Under the pieces are notes generated by a model. The model searched no databases, had not been told where the DNA came from, and saw only the letters and a list, made by a program, of their open reading frames with translations. Shown here in pieces: positions 28,030 through 36,684 of a stretch of 64,000 nucleotides of DNA (the first letter of the stretch is position 1; every line of letters begins with the position of its first letter). The DNA comes from Vibrio splendidus (lineage in GTDB: Bacteria > Pseudomonadota > Gammaproteobacteria > Enterobacterales > Vibrionaceae). The translations under genes were made by a program, and so were the position numbers. The stretch covers positions 2,666,001 through 2,730,000 of the forward strand of contig NZ_CP031055.1 of NCBI RefSeq assembly GCF_003345295.1, written 5' to 3'.

Positions 28030-28656
28030 TTAAGCTAGCTCACCAGGGACGAGAGGTACAAATCTCACCATCTCGATAACACTCGATAAAAACTCGTCAC
28101 CATGGCGAACAATCTTCAACAATTGCTGTTCGTCATCACCGACAGGAATCAATAAGCGACCACCATCTTTCAGCTGTTGCAAAAGCGCTTGAGGAATCGA
28201 CTCTGCAGCAGCAGTTACGATAATCGCATCAAAAGGGGCTTTCGAAGACCACCCTTGCCAGCCATCACCGTGCTTGGTTGAAATATTGTAGAAATCGAGC
28301 TGTTTAAGACGACGCTTGGCATCCCATTGCAATGATTTAATTCTTTCAACCGAATACACATGATCAACCAGTTGAGCCAAGACCGCCGTTTGATAACCTG
28401 AACCGGTTCCGATTTCTAAAACACGGCTATCTTGCTGTAATTCTAGCAACTCTGTCATCTTAGCGACAATGTAAGGCTGAGAAATCGTCTGGCCCTGTCC
28501 GATAGGAAGCGCATTATTATCATAAGCTTGATGATACATCGCCTGTGATAAAAAACTCTCTCTCGGCAGTTGATAAATAGCATCAAGAACCTTTTGATCC
28601 TGAATGCCATTTTCAATCAGAAAAGTAATTAAGCGCTCTGCATGCGGATTACTCAC
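28030..28656 (-). CDS. pcm: Protein-L-isoaspartate O-methyltransferase
   Basis: Repairs isoaspartyl damage in ageing proteins using SAM. The 208 residues carry the SAM-binding VLEIGTGSGYQTAVLA and the family-typical PIGQGQTISQPYIVAKM. It starts with GTG immediately after the surE TAA stop, with GGGGAGAA in front, so it is translationally coupled to surE. Followed by nlpD and rpoS. Confidence 0.96.
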   Translation of the reverse strand: MSNPHAERLITFLIENGIQDQKVLDAIYQLPRESFLSQAMYHQAYDNNALPIGQGQTISQPYIVAKMTELLELQQDSRVLEIGTGSGYQTAVLAQLVDHVYSVERIKSLQWDAKRRLKQLDFYNISTKHGDGWQGWSSKAPFDAIIVTAAAESIPQALLQQLKDGGRLLIPVGDDEQQLLKIVRHGDEFLSSVIEMVRFVPLVPGELA

Positions 28657-29400
28657 TTACTTCTCCCCTAACCATGTTGTCATCGCACCTAACGACTCGT
28701 GTGCAGTCAGGTCAACTTGTAACGGTGTTACCGATACAAAGCCATGCTCGATAGCGTAAAAATCCGTGCCTTCGCCGGCATCTTGCTCTTTTCCCGGAGG
28801 ACCAAGCCAATAGATATCATGACCTCGTGGGTCTTTTTGCTTAATCATATCTTCAGCATGATGACGAGCACCTAAGCGTGTCACCTGAGTACCAGACAAC
28901 TGTTCTAAAGCTAAATCAGGGATATTGACGTTTAACAGGCGATTGGTTGGGATTGGGTTTACTAAATGTTGTTCGACGATACGACGAGCAATAGCCGCCG
29001 CTGTCTTAAAATGTTTTTTACCCACCAGAGAAAACGCCACCGATTGAACGCCTAAAAAGTGCCCTTCCATTGCGGCTGCCACTGTGCCTGAATAAAGCAC
29101 ATCGTCACCCAAGTTAGCACCATGATTAATACCCGTTAATACCAGATCAGGCATATCATTCTTTAGCAGTTCATTTAACGCAAAATGTACACAGTCGGTC
29201 GGTGTTCCTTGTACCGAATATGTATTTTCGGTAATTTCTTGAACACGTAAAGGCTGTTCTAAAGTTAATGAATTTGAAGCGCCCGAGCGATTACGGTCAG
29301 GTGCAACAATGATAATTTCAGCAAGATCACGTAATTCATTGGCTAGCTCATGAATACCTTGAGCATGCACACCATCATCGTTGCTGAGTAAAATCTTCAT
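28657..29400 (-). CDS. surE: 5'/3'-nucleotidase SurE
   Basis: Nucleoside monophosphate phosphatase and exopolyphosphatase of stationary phase. 247 residues from ATG at 29400, which has AAAGGAT upstream; a 12-codon extension is not typical. Metal-binding Asp8-Asp9 in MKILLSNDDGVHAQG, Ser in DRNRSGASN and Asn in GINHGANLGDDVLYSGT are present. Part of the truD-surE-pcm-nlpD-rpoS line. Confidence 0.96.
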   Translation of the reverse strand: MKILLSNDDGVHAQGIHELANELRDLAEIIIVAPDRNRSGASNSLTLEQPLRVQEITENTYSVQGTPTDCVHFALNELLKNDMPDLVLTGINHGANLGDDVLYSGTVAAAMEGHFLGVQSVAFSLVGKKHFKTAAAIARRIVEQHLVNPIPTNRLLNVNIPDLALEQLSGTQVTRLGARHHAEDMIKQKDPRGHDIYWLGPPGKEQDAGEGTDFYAIEHGFVSVTPLQVDLTAHESLGAMTTWLGEK

Positions 29401-29477
29401 CTTGTATCCTTTCTTTTTGTTCCAATGCCAAGTCACTTAATTTCCGATATCAAGTGACTTCGCTCCAAGCAGAATCG

Positions 29478-30524
29478 TTATTGCTCGTAGCTTCTCTCTA
29501 CGTGAACTTCTTCAACCAATTCACGAACAATAGCGGTTGCGAAACAACCTGCATCGAGAGAGAACTTAAGAGTGACATTGTCTTCGTTCACTTCCCACGC
29601 TAAACCCATCGGCTTCAGCGAAGCTTCACGGCGATCATGGCGCATACGGTTGCCACAAATCAGAGCCATTAGATCCGGTTCAGCATCAAGGTGTTTCTGC
29701 TCTAGAGCTTGAGACTCACCGCTCGTCGGTAACGCATTATCTCCAGCCAAAGCAACGGTAATAAACGCAGAACCGTTCGCGATATCTTGATTTACCGTTT
29801 CGATATTGTCTGCCGTCACAGCTAATTGCGCGCCGTCTTTAACGACGATATCGCCAACCAATGCCGACGCAAACGCATCTTGCTCAATACGGTCAGAAAG
29901 AATTAAGTTGTAAATCCAAGAACGAGCCGCAGAAAGATACAAGCTACGCTTATTTTGATTACGCGTACGAACGTTTTCACGACCCCAACGGCGAGCTTCA
30001 GATAAGTTGTTACCTTCATTACCAAAGCGCTGAGCACCGAAGTAATTTGGCACACCAACTTGAGCGACTTTTTCTAAACGCTTTACCACATCATCACAAT
30101 CCGTTACTTCAGACAAAGTCAGCTCGAATTGGTTGCCAACTAAATCGCCTGGACGTAACTTTTTGTTGTGACGTGCTGTCGCCAAGATCTCAATGCTTGG
30201 GTATTGTGCGAGAAAAGCAGAAAAATCAGGTTCACCTTTTGGTAGATGCACGCTCAACCACTGTTCTGTCACAGCATGACGGTCTTTCAAACCAGCCCAG
30301 CTCACGTCTTTCGACTTAACACCACACGCTTTAGCCAGTTCGTTTGCTACGAAGCTCGTGTTCTCACCAGTTTTACGAATACGCACCATTAAGTGCTCGC
30401 CTTCACCAGTAAACTCAAAACCCAAGTCTTCATTAACGACAAAGTGTTCGGCTTTTGCTTTTAGTTTTGCTTTCGCAGTTGGTTTACCGTTTAGGTAAGC
30501 CAATGAAGATAAAATATCTGACAT
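29478..30524 (-). CDS. truD: tRNA pseudouridine(13) synthase TruD
   Basis: Makes pseudouridine 13 in tRNA-Glu. 348 residues from MSDILSSLAYLNG, with the catalytic Asp81 in WAGLKDRHAVTEQ and the characteristic VPNYFGAQRFG. A GTG ten codons upstream would overlap ispF; the internal ATG agrees better with the family start. Preceded by ispF. Confidence 0.95.
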   Translation of the reverse strand: MSDILSSLAYLNGKPTAKAKLKAKAEHFVVNEDLGFEFTGEGEHLMVRIRKTGENTSFVANELAKACGVKSKDVSWAGLKDRHAVTEQWLSVHLPKGEPDFSAFLAQYPSIEILATARHNKKLRPGDLVGNQFELTLSEVTDCDDVVKRLEKVAQVGVPNYFGAQRFGNEGNNLSEARRWGRENVRTRNQNKRSLYLSAARSWIYNLILSDRIEQDAFASALVGDIVVKDGAQLAVTADNIETVNQDIANGSAFITVALAGDNALPTSGESQALEQKHLDAEPDLMALICGNRMRHDRREASLKPMGLAWEVNEDNVTLKFSLDAGCFATAIVRELVEEVHVERSYEQ

Positions 30525-30546
30525 GCTGTTCTTTTCGTGTTGGTGC

Positions 30547-31026
30547 TTACGCACTTTTAGTAATTAGGACCACCGCTTCACATGCGATGCCCTCTTTGCG
30601 ACCTGTAAAACCTAAACGCTCAGTAGTCGTGGCTTTTACATTCACATTGCTAATGCTTGTTTCTAAATCTTGAGCAATGGCTTGGCACATAGAGTCTATA
30701 TGAGGAGCCATCTTTGGAGCTTGCGCCATGATAGTAATATCCGCATTACCAATCACATAACCTTGCTCTTTTACTCGACGGTAAACATCTTTAAGTAATT
30801 CGCGGCTATCTGCGCCTTTCCATTCATCATCCGTATCAGGGAAATGACGACCAATATCACCCGCTGCAATTGAACCCAGTAAAGCATCGCATAATGCGTG
30901 CAGGGCAACATCACCGTCTGAGTGTGCGATAAGACCCTGCTCATAAGGGACACTCACGCCACCAATAATTACCGGGCCTTCACCACCAAATTTGTGTACA
31001 TCAAAGCCATGGCCAATACGAATCAT
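30547..31026 (-). CDS. ispF: 2-C-methyl-D-erythritol 2,4-cyclodiphosphate synthase
   Basis: MEP pathway enzyme making the cyclodiphosphate intermediate of isoprenoid synthesis. 159 residues with zinc ligands in GHGFDVHKF and AHSDGDVALHAL, and the C-terminal ATTTERLGFTGRKEGIA. Two adjacent ATG codons exist; the second is six bases past AAGGA and gives the family-typical MIRIGHGFDVH. It overlaps or abuts the ispD stop, an arrangement shared with other gammaproteobacteria. Confidence 0.96.
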   Translation of the reverse strand: MIRIGHGFDVHKFGGEGPVIIGGVSVPYEQGLIAHSDGDVALHALCDALLGSIAAGDIGRHFPDTDDEWKGADSRELLKDVYRRVKEQGYVIGNADITIMAQAPKMAPHIDSMCQAIAQDLETSISNVNVKATTTERLGFTGRKEGIACEAVVLITKSA

Positions 31027-31028
31027 CA

Positions 31029-31730
31029 TTATTCCTTATTCTGACTTAAATAGAACTCAGCCAAAGCCAAATCTTCAGGCTGAGTAATCTTAAAATTATC
31101 TGAACGCCCAGCAATCAGTGCTGGTGATAAACCTTTCCACTCAAACGCAGACGCTTCATCGGTAATTGAAACACCTTGTTGCAAGGCTTCACTCAATACT
31201 TTCCGTAAAGGCTTAGATCGGAACATCTGAGGGGTAAGCGCATGCCAGAGATCGACGCGATCGACCGTGTGTTCAATTTGTCCTTGAGCACCGCGTTTCA
31301 TTGTATCGCGAACAGGCGCCGCTAAAATCGCGCCAACATCATGGGTCATAGCACCAGAGATCAGTTTGTCGATATCACTCAATTGGATACAAGGCCTAGC
31401 GGCATCATGCACCATCACCCAATCACTGAGTTGCTGTTGGGCAATATAGCCCAAAGCAGAAAGCACCGAGTCGGCTCGTTCCGTCCCGCCGGACACTCTG
31501 ATCACCTGTGGATTAAGGTTAAGCGGTAATTCAGGGTAATAAGGATCATCATCACTGACCGCTACCACGATTTTAGACACCTGAGGGTGAGACAACAGTT
31601 TCTCAACGGTGTGCTCTAAAATCGTTTTACCGTGAATTTGAAGATATTGCTTGGGACGGTCGGCCTTCATTCGGCTGCCAACGCCCGCAGCGGGTACCAC
31701 TGCAATAACGCTTTGAAGTTGGTTCGACAT
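31029..31730 (-). CDS. ispD: 2-C-methyl-D-erythritol 4-phosphate cytidylyltransferase
   Basis: Couples CTP to methylerythritol phosphate in the MEP isoprenoid pathway. 233 residues with nucleotide-binding VVPAAGVGSRMKADRPKQYL at the N terminus, VHDAARPCI and the TRDTMKR-like VRDTMKRG. Its ATG overlaps the ftsB stop by one base (TAATG), and its own stop overlaps the ispF start region, implying coupled translation of ftsB-ispD-ispF. Confidence 0.96.
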   Translation of the reverse strand: MSNQLQSVIAVVPAAGVGSRMKADRPKQYLQIHGKTILEHTVEKLLSHPQVSKIVVAVSDDDPYYPELPLNLNPQVIRVSGGTERADSVLSALGYIAQQQLSDWVMVHDAARPCIQLSDIDKLISGAMTHDVGAILAAPVRDTMKRGAQGQIEHTVDRVDLWHALTPQMFRSKPLRKVLSEALQQGVSITDEASAFEWKGLSPALIAGRSDNFKITQPEDLALAEFYLSQNKE

Positions 31731-32011
31731 TAATGAGATTCCTCACCAATAATACGATAAAACGTTTCGCCTTCTTTCACCATTCCAAGCTCATGACGTG
31801 CGCGCTCTTCAATCGCGTCTAAGCCTTGGCGTAGATCGTCAATTTCCGCAAACATCTCAGCATTACGAAGATGAAGCTTTTCATTTACTTGCCGCTGAAC
31901 TTGGATTTCGTTGTTCACACCGTAGTAATCAGAAATACCATTTTTACCGAGCCACAGTGTGTGTTGTAGCCAGCCAAACACTATGAGCAGTACTAAAGCA
32001 AAAATTCGCAT
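31730..32011 (-). CDS. ftsB: Cell division protein FtsB
   Basis: Divisome protein bridging FtsL and FtsQ. 93 residues: one N-terminal transmembrane helix (about residues 4-20, FALVLLIVFGWLQHTLW) then a periplasmic coiled coil (VQRQVNEKLHLRNAEMFAEI) and the conserved EERARHELGMVKEGETFYR. AAAGGTG precedes the ATG. First gene of the line towards rpoS. Confidence 0.95.
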   Translation of the reverse strand: MRIFALVLLIVFGWLQHTLWLGKNGISDYYGVNNEIQVQRQVNEKLHLRNAEMFAEIDDLRQGLDAIEERARHELGMVKEGETFYRIIGEESH

Positions 32012-32144
32012 AACACCTTTCGCCGGTTGAAAAAGAAGGAACTAGAATAAGGCACATATATACCATAATGAGCTTATTGGTGCGAGATATGTGGTGTCAG
32101 GGAATCAATAAGTCGGGGAATTATTGTTGTTCGAAACCTGTGAT

Positions 32145-32354
32145 GAGAGTCCCACCTCCCTCCTCCGTCAGCCTATGGAGTCACGTATTAGATAAACCAA
32201 TACCTGCAAAAGAGAAAACAACACACACCACCCAACGACATCTAACCACGCCATTCCCAGAAGGAGGAACGACTGAATTGGGAATCTATCACTCTTAATG
32301 TAAACAAGAGATTCCCTATGCCTTCCTTCTTCAGTCTAGGGAATGACGTATTTT
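32145..32354. repeat. Three-copy REP-like palindromic element
   Basis: Three related units of about 40-46 bases: 32145-32190 and 32308-32353 in the same orientation (both ending in ACGTATT), and 32249-32286 inverted. Each has ATTCCC-type and GGGAAT-type ends able to pair around a CCTTCCTTCTTCAG-like centre; the first copy is more diverged. Resembles the short palindromic repeats scattered through Vibrio genomes. An overlapping 76-codon frame is not considered a gene. Confidence 0.7.
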
Positions 32355-32358
32355 AGGC

Positions 32359-32391
32359 AAAAAAAAACGCCCTACCGAAGTAGAGCGTTTT
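32359..32391 (-). terminator. Terminator of eno
   Basis: Minus strand AAAACGCTCTAC, loop TTCG, GTAGGGCGTTTT and a run of nine T (one G-T pair in the stem). Confidence 0.93.
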
Positions 32392-32422
32392 CAAAAGCTT
32401 TAAGCTAATAATTCAGAGTGAA

Positions 32423-33721
32423 TTATTGACCTTTAACTTCTTTAAGACCGTTGAAAGGAGCTTTAGAACCTAGAGCTTCTTCGATACGGATAAGTTGGTT
32501 GTACTTAGCAACACGGTCAGAACGGCTCATAGAACCAGTTTTGATTTGACCTGCAGCTGTACCTACCGCTAGATCAGCGATAGTTGCATCTTCAGTTTCG
32601 CCAGAACGGTGAGAGATTACTGCAGTGTAGCCAGCGTCTTTAGCCATCTTGATAGCAGCTAGAGTCTCTGTTAGAGAACCGATTTGGTTGAACTTGATAA
32701 GGATAGAGTTAGCTACGCCTTTCTCGATACCTTCAGCAAGAATCTTAGTGTTTGTAACGAAAAGATCGTCACCAACGATTTGAAGCTTGTCGCCTAGAAG
32801 TTCAGTTTGGTGCTTGAAGCCATCCCAATCTGACTCGTCAAGACCGTCTTCGATAGAAACGATTGGGAAGTTGTTCGCTAGTTCAGCTAGGTAGTGGTTG
32901 AACTCTTCAGAAGTGAAAGTTTTACCTTCGCCCTTCATGTTGTAGATGCCAGCTTCTTTGTCGAAGAACTCAGATGCTGCACAGTCCATAGCAAGAGTAA
33001 CGTCTTTACCTAGTTCGTAACCAGCAGCTGCAACAGCTTCTGCGATAACTTCTAGAGCTTCAGCGTTAGATTTAAGGTTAGGAGCGAAACCACCTTCATC
33101 ACCAACTGCAGTGCTGTAGCCTTTAGACTTAAGAACTTTAGCTAGGTTGTGGAATACTTCAGCGCCGATACGCAGACCTTCTTTAAGAGTTTTAGCGCCA
33201 ACTGGTTGGATCATGAACTCTTGGATGTCAACGTTGTTATCAGCGTGCTCGCCACCGTTGATGATGTTCATCATTGGTAGAGGCATAGAGAACTGACCAG
33301 CAGTACCGTTTAGCTCAGCAATGTGCTCGTATAGAGGCATGCCTTTAGCAGCAGCAGCAGCTTTTGCGTTAGCTAGAGAAACAGCAAGGATAGCGTTAGC
33401 GCCAAACTTAGACTTGTTCTCAGTACCGTCTAGATCAAGCATAACTTGGTCAACGTCAGCTTGTGCTTTAGCGTCTTTACCAACTAGAGCGTCAGCGATT
33501 GGGCCGTTTACAGCTTCAATTGCTTTAAGAACACCTTTACCTAGGAAACGTGATTTGTCGCCGTCACGTAGCTCAAGAGCTTCGCGAGAACCAGTAGATG
33601 CGCCAGATGGAGCAGCAGCCATACCTACGAAACCGCCTTCTAGGTGTACTTCAGCTTCTACAGTTGGGTTACCACGTGAATCGATGATTTCACGACCTAG
33701 AACTTTAACGATCTTAGACAT
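32423..33721 (-). CDS. eno: Enolase
   Basis: Glycolytic 2-phosphoglycerate dehydratase; also a component of the RNA degradosome in gammaproteobacteria. 432 residues from MSKIVKVLGREIIDSRGNPT, with GASTGSREALELRD, metal-binding Asp/Glu positions around SIEDGLDESDWDG and VGDDLFVTN, and SHRSGETED. AAGGAAAC precedes this ATG; 18 further codons upstream are ignored. Codon use is strongly biased to the preferred set, in line with high expression. Downstream of pyrG. Confidence 0.98.
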   Translation of the reverse strand: MSKIVKVLGREIIDSRGNPTVEAEVHLEGGFVGMAAAPSGASTGSREALELRDGDKSRFLGKGVLKAIEAVNGPIADALVGKDAKAQADVDQVMLDLDGTENKSKFGANAILAVSLANAKAAAAAKGMPLYEHIAELNGTAGQFSMPLPMMNIINGGEHADNNVDIQEFMIQPVGAKTLKEGLRIGAEVFHNLAKVLKSKGYSTAVGDEGGFAPNLKSNAEALEVIAEAVAAAGYELGKDVTLAMDCAASEFFDKEAGIYNMKGEGKTFTSEEFNHYLAELANNFPIVSIEDGLDESDWDGFKHQTELLGDKLQIVGDDLFVTNTKILAEGIEKGVANSILIKFNQIGSLTETLAAIKMAKDAGYTAVISHRSGETEDATIADLAVGTAAGQIKTGSMSRSDRVAKYNQLIRIEEALGSKAPFNGLKEVKGQ

Positions 33722-33802
33722 TGAATGTTTCCTTCTCGTTGAATATATAAATGTCAAATTTAAAGGTAGCAGCACAACTTACGCAGCTACCTGGATTCCT
33801 TT

Positions 33803-35443
33803 TTACTTTTCTAATTCGCCGCGCTGGAATTCGCCAGCCGCTTTAACGAAACCTGCAAACAATGGGTGACCATCGCGAGGTGTTGAAGTGAACTCTGGGT
33901 GGAACTGAGCAGCAACAAACCATGGGTGGTTCGGGTTCTCAATAACTTCAACCAGTTTCTTGTCCGCAGACAGACCCGATACTTTTAGGCCCGCTTTTTC
34001 GATTTGTGGACGAAGATTGTTGTTCACTTCGTAACGGTGACGGTGACGTTCATGGATCGTCGCGCTACCGTATAATTCGTAAGCTTTCGTCCCTTTCGCT
34101 AGGTGACAAAGCTGTGAACCAAGACGCATTGTGCCGCCTAGGTCAGATTTTTCAGTACGCTCTTCAACTTTACCTTCGCCGTCAATCCACTCAGTGATTA
34201 GGCCAACAACAGGGAATTTAGTTTCTTTGCAGAATTCAGAAGAATGTGCACCTTCCATCTTCGCAACGTTACGAGCGTACTCAATAAGAGCAACTTGCAT
34301 ACCTAGACAGATACCTAAGTAAGGTACTTTGTTTTCACGAGCGTATTGTGCAGCAAGGATCTTTCCTTCAACACCACGGTCGCCAAAGCCACCAGGAACT
34401 AGGATTGCATCTAGGTCTTGTAGAATTTCTGTGCCTTTAGATTCAACATCTTGTGAATCTACATATTTAATTGTGACACTTAGGCGGTTTTTCAAGCCTG
34501 CGTGTTTCAGCGCTTCATTTACTGATTTGTATGCGTCAGGCAGTTCAATGTACTTACCAACCATACCAATCGTCACTTCACCCGTTGGGTTAGCTTCTTC
34601 GTAAATTACTTGTTCCCACTCAGACAAATCAGCTTCTGGTGCATTGATACCGAAACGCGTACATACAAGATCATCAATGCCTTGAGCACGGATTAACTGT
34701 GGGATCTTGTAGATTGAATCTACGTCTTTCATAGAGATAACGGCTTTTTCTTGTACATTACAGAAAAGAGCAATTTTCTTACGTTCGTTTGCTGGGATAA
34801 CACGATCTGAACGACAAACTAGGATGTCAGGTTGAATACCGATAGACAGTAGCTCTTTTACAGAGTGTTGCGTTGGCTTAGTTTTCACTTCACCCGCAGC
34901 TGCTAAGTATGGCACTAGAGTAAGGTGCATGAACATTGCGCGTTCACGGCCTAGTTCTACTGCTAACTGACGAATCGCTTCCATGAATGGTAGAGATTCG
35001 ATATCACCAACAGTACCACCAACTTCAACAAGCGCGATATCGTGGCCTTTAGCGCCAGAGATTACACGTTCTTTGATAGAGTTAGTGATGTGAGGAATAA
35101 CCTGGATTGTTGCACCTAGGTAGTCACCACGACGTTCATTACGTAGAACGTCAGCATAAACACGACCTGCTGTGAAGTTGTTACGCTTAGTCATCTTGGT
35201 GCGAATGAATCGCTCATAGTGACCAAGGTCAAGGTCAGTTTCAGCGCCATCTTCCGTAACGAACACTTCACCGTGCTGAGTCGGGCTCATAGTGCCTGGA
35301 TCAACGTTGATGTAAGGGTCAAGCTTCATCATAGTCACTTTAAGACCACGAGCTTCTAAAATAGCCGCAAGAGATGCTGCTGCAATACCTTTACCTAGAG
35401 AGGATACAACCCCGCCAGTAACAAAAATGTAATTTGTCGTCAT
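33803..35443 (-). CDS. pyrG: CTP synthase
   Basis: Amidates UTP to CTP using glutamine. 546 residues: N-terminal synthetase domain starting TTNYIFVTGGVVSSLGKGI with the P-loop, and a C-terminal class I glutamine amidotransferase domain with the nucleophile Cys in YLGICLGMQ and the triad His/Glu in AAQFHPEF. It lies 81 bases upstream of eno, the widespread pyrG-eno pairing. Confidence 0.98.
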   Translation of the reverse strand: MTTNYIFVTGGVVSSLGKGIAAASLAAILEARGLKVTMMKLDPYINVDPGTMSPTQHGEVFVTEDGAETDLDLGHYERFIRTKMTKRNNFTAGRVYADVLRNERRGDYLGATIQVIPHITNSIKERVISGAKGHDIALVEVGGTVGDIESLPFMEAIRQLAVELGRERAMFMHLTLVPYLAAAGEVKTKPTQHSVKELLSIGIQPDILVCRSDRVIPANERKKIALFCNVQEKAVISMKDVDSIYKIPQLIRAQGIDDLVCTRFGINAPEADLSEWEQVIYEEANPTGEVTIGMVGKYIELPDAYKSVNEALKHAGLKNRLSVTIKYVDSQDVESKGTEILQDLDAILVPGGFGDRGVEGKILAAQYARENKVPYLGICLGMQVALIEYARNVAKMEGAHSSEFCKETKFPVVGLITEWIDGEGKVEERTEKSDLGGTMRLGSQLCHLAKGTKAYELYGSATIHERHRHRYEVNNNLRPQIEKAGLKVSGLSADKKLVEVIENPNHPWFVAAQFHPEFTSTPRDGHPLFAGFVKAAGEFQRGELEK

Positions 35444-35575
35444 GTTTAACCTGAAATTGGTTGAATGAGGGAAATGGATTACTTCTGGACGGGATGAAAA
35501 TATACCAGAAGCCCCTTATCGCCACAACGTGAAATCTATCACACTGCAATTTTTTATTTTTTGCTTCAAATCAAT

Positions 35576-36391
35576 TCATGATAAAAGCTTTGATGATCTT
35601 TTCTCCGCCACTTTGACTTCATCCCACATGGAATCAAGCTGTTGTAGAGAAAAGTCGGTCAAAATTTTATCTTGCTGACCAACTTTTTGTTCCACACCTT
35701 TAAAGCGGCGTGAAAATTTCAGATTGGCTTTATTGAGAGCCGTTTCTGGATTTTTACCCAAATGTCGCACTAAATTGACGGTAGCAAACAACAAATCACC
35801 CAGTTCTTCTTCAACTAAATCTTCGTTTGGCGTTACTTGAAGTGCTTTTTCTAGCACCTCATCAACTTCCTCTAAAACCTTATCAGCGACGGGACCAATA
35901 GAGTCCCAATCAAAGCCAAACTTCGCGACTTGCTTTTGAATCTTTGTAGCACGCGAAAGTGCAGGTAGAGAGTTTGGTATTGAGTCTAGAATACTTTCTT
36001 GAGTTTTGCCTGCCTGTGCTTTTTCTTTGGCTTTTTCAGCTTCCCAGTTCGCATTAATTTCTTCATCACTGGCAAACTCAGTATCAGAGAACACATGCGG
36101 ATGGCGGCGCGTCAGCTTCTCATTGATACCGTCGACCACATCAGAGAACTCAAACAAGCCCTGCTCTTTAGCTAATTGACTGTAGAAGATCACCTGAAAC
36201 AACAGGTCACCCAACTCTTCTTGTAGGTTTGGCCAATCTTTGTTGTGAATCGCGTCCACCACCTCATACGTCTCTTCGATAGTATGCGGCACAATTGTTT
36301 CAAAATTTTGTTTCAAATCCCAAGGACAGCCACCTTCAGGATCGCGCAGCTTAGTCATGATCTGTTCAAGTTGTTCAATCGGGTGATTCAT
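35576..36391 (-). CDS. mazG: Nucleoside triphosphate pyrophosphohydrolase MazG
   Basis: Hydrolyses NTPs to NMP plus pyrophosphate; in E. coli it lowers ppGpp and limits MazEF killing. 271 residues with two MazG repeats, the first containing CPWDLKQ and EETYEVVDAI, plus EELGDLLFQV; the second EEVDEVLEKAL and EELGDLLFATVNLVRH. ATG at 36391 has AGGAAG upstream; the GTG six codons earlier is less likely. Sits between relA and pyrG, as in E. coli, but no mazEF toxin-antitoxin pair is present here. Confidence 0.95.
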   Translation of the reverse strand: MNHPIEQLEQIMTKLRDPEGGCPWDLKQNFETIVPHTIEETYEVVDAIHNKDWPNLQEELGDLLFQVIFYSQLAKEQGLFEFSDVVDGINEKLTRRHPHVFSDTEFASDEEINANWEAEKAKEKAQAGKTQESILDSIPNSLPALSRATKIQKQVAKFGFDWDSIGPVADKVLEEVDEVLEKALQVTPNEDLVEEELGDLLFATVNLVRHLGKNPETALNKANLKFSRRFKGVEQKVGQQDKILTDFSLQQLDSMWDEVKVAEKRSSKLLS

Positions 36392-36494
36392 CTTTTTCTT
36401 CCTATTCACTGTCTTTGATTTTTAAACTTATAGCTTCACTGAAACTAAAAGGTACTAAAGCTAAAAAGTACTCAAACTAAAAGATATTAGAACT

Positions 36495-36526
36495 AAAAAA
36501 GGTGAGCGGCCAAACCACTCACCTTT
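36495..36526 (-). terminator. Terminator after relA
   Basis: Minus strand AAAGGTGAG and CTCACCTTTTTT pair across an inner GG/CC; about 160 bases beyond the relA stop and 100 before mazG. Confidence 0.8.
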
Positions 36527-36684
36527 GTTGATACTGTCTAATTCTCTAAATTACGCATCTTTCACTAAGCAGTTGTTACTTTAACAAAGCAACAAGCTTT
36601 CGCGATTCCTGAGCATAGCTCGCCTATGTGATGGAACAAGAAAGCGCAGTTAACGCAGTAAAAGTGACTAATGCAACGTGAAAG

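Noticed and set aside
32068..32298. 76-codon plus-strand frame
   Set aside because: Runs through the REP-like repeats, has no ribosome site and no recognisable protein features.
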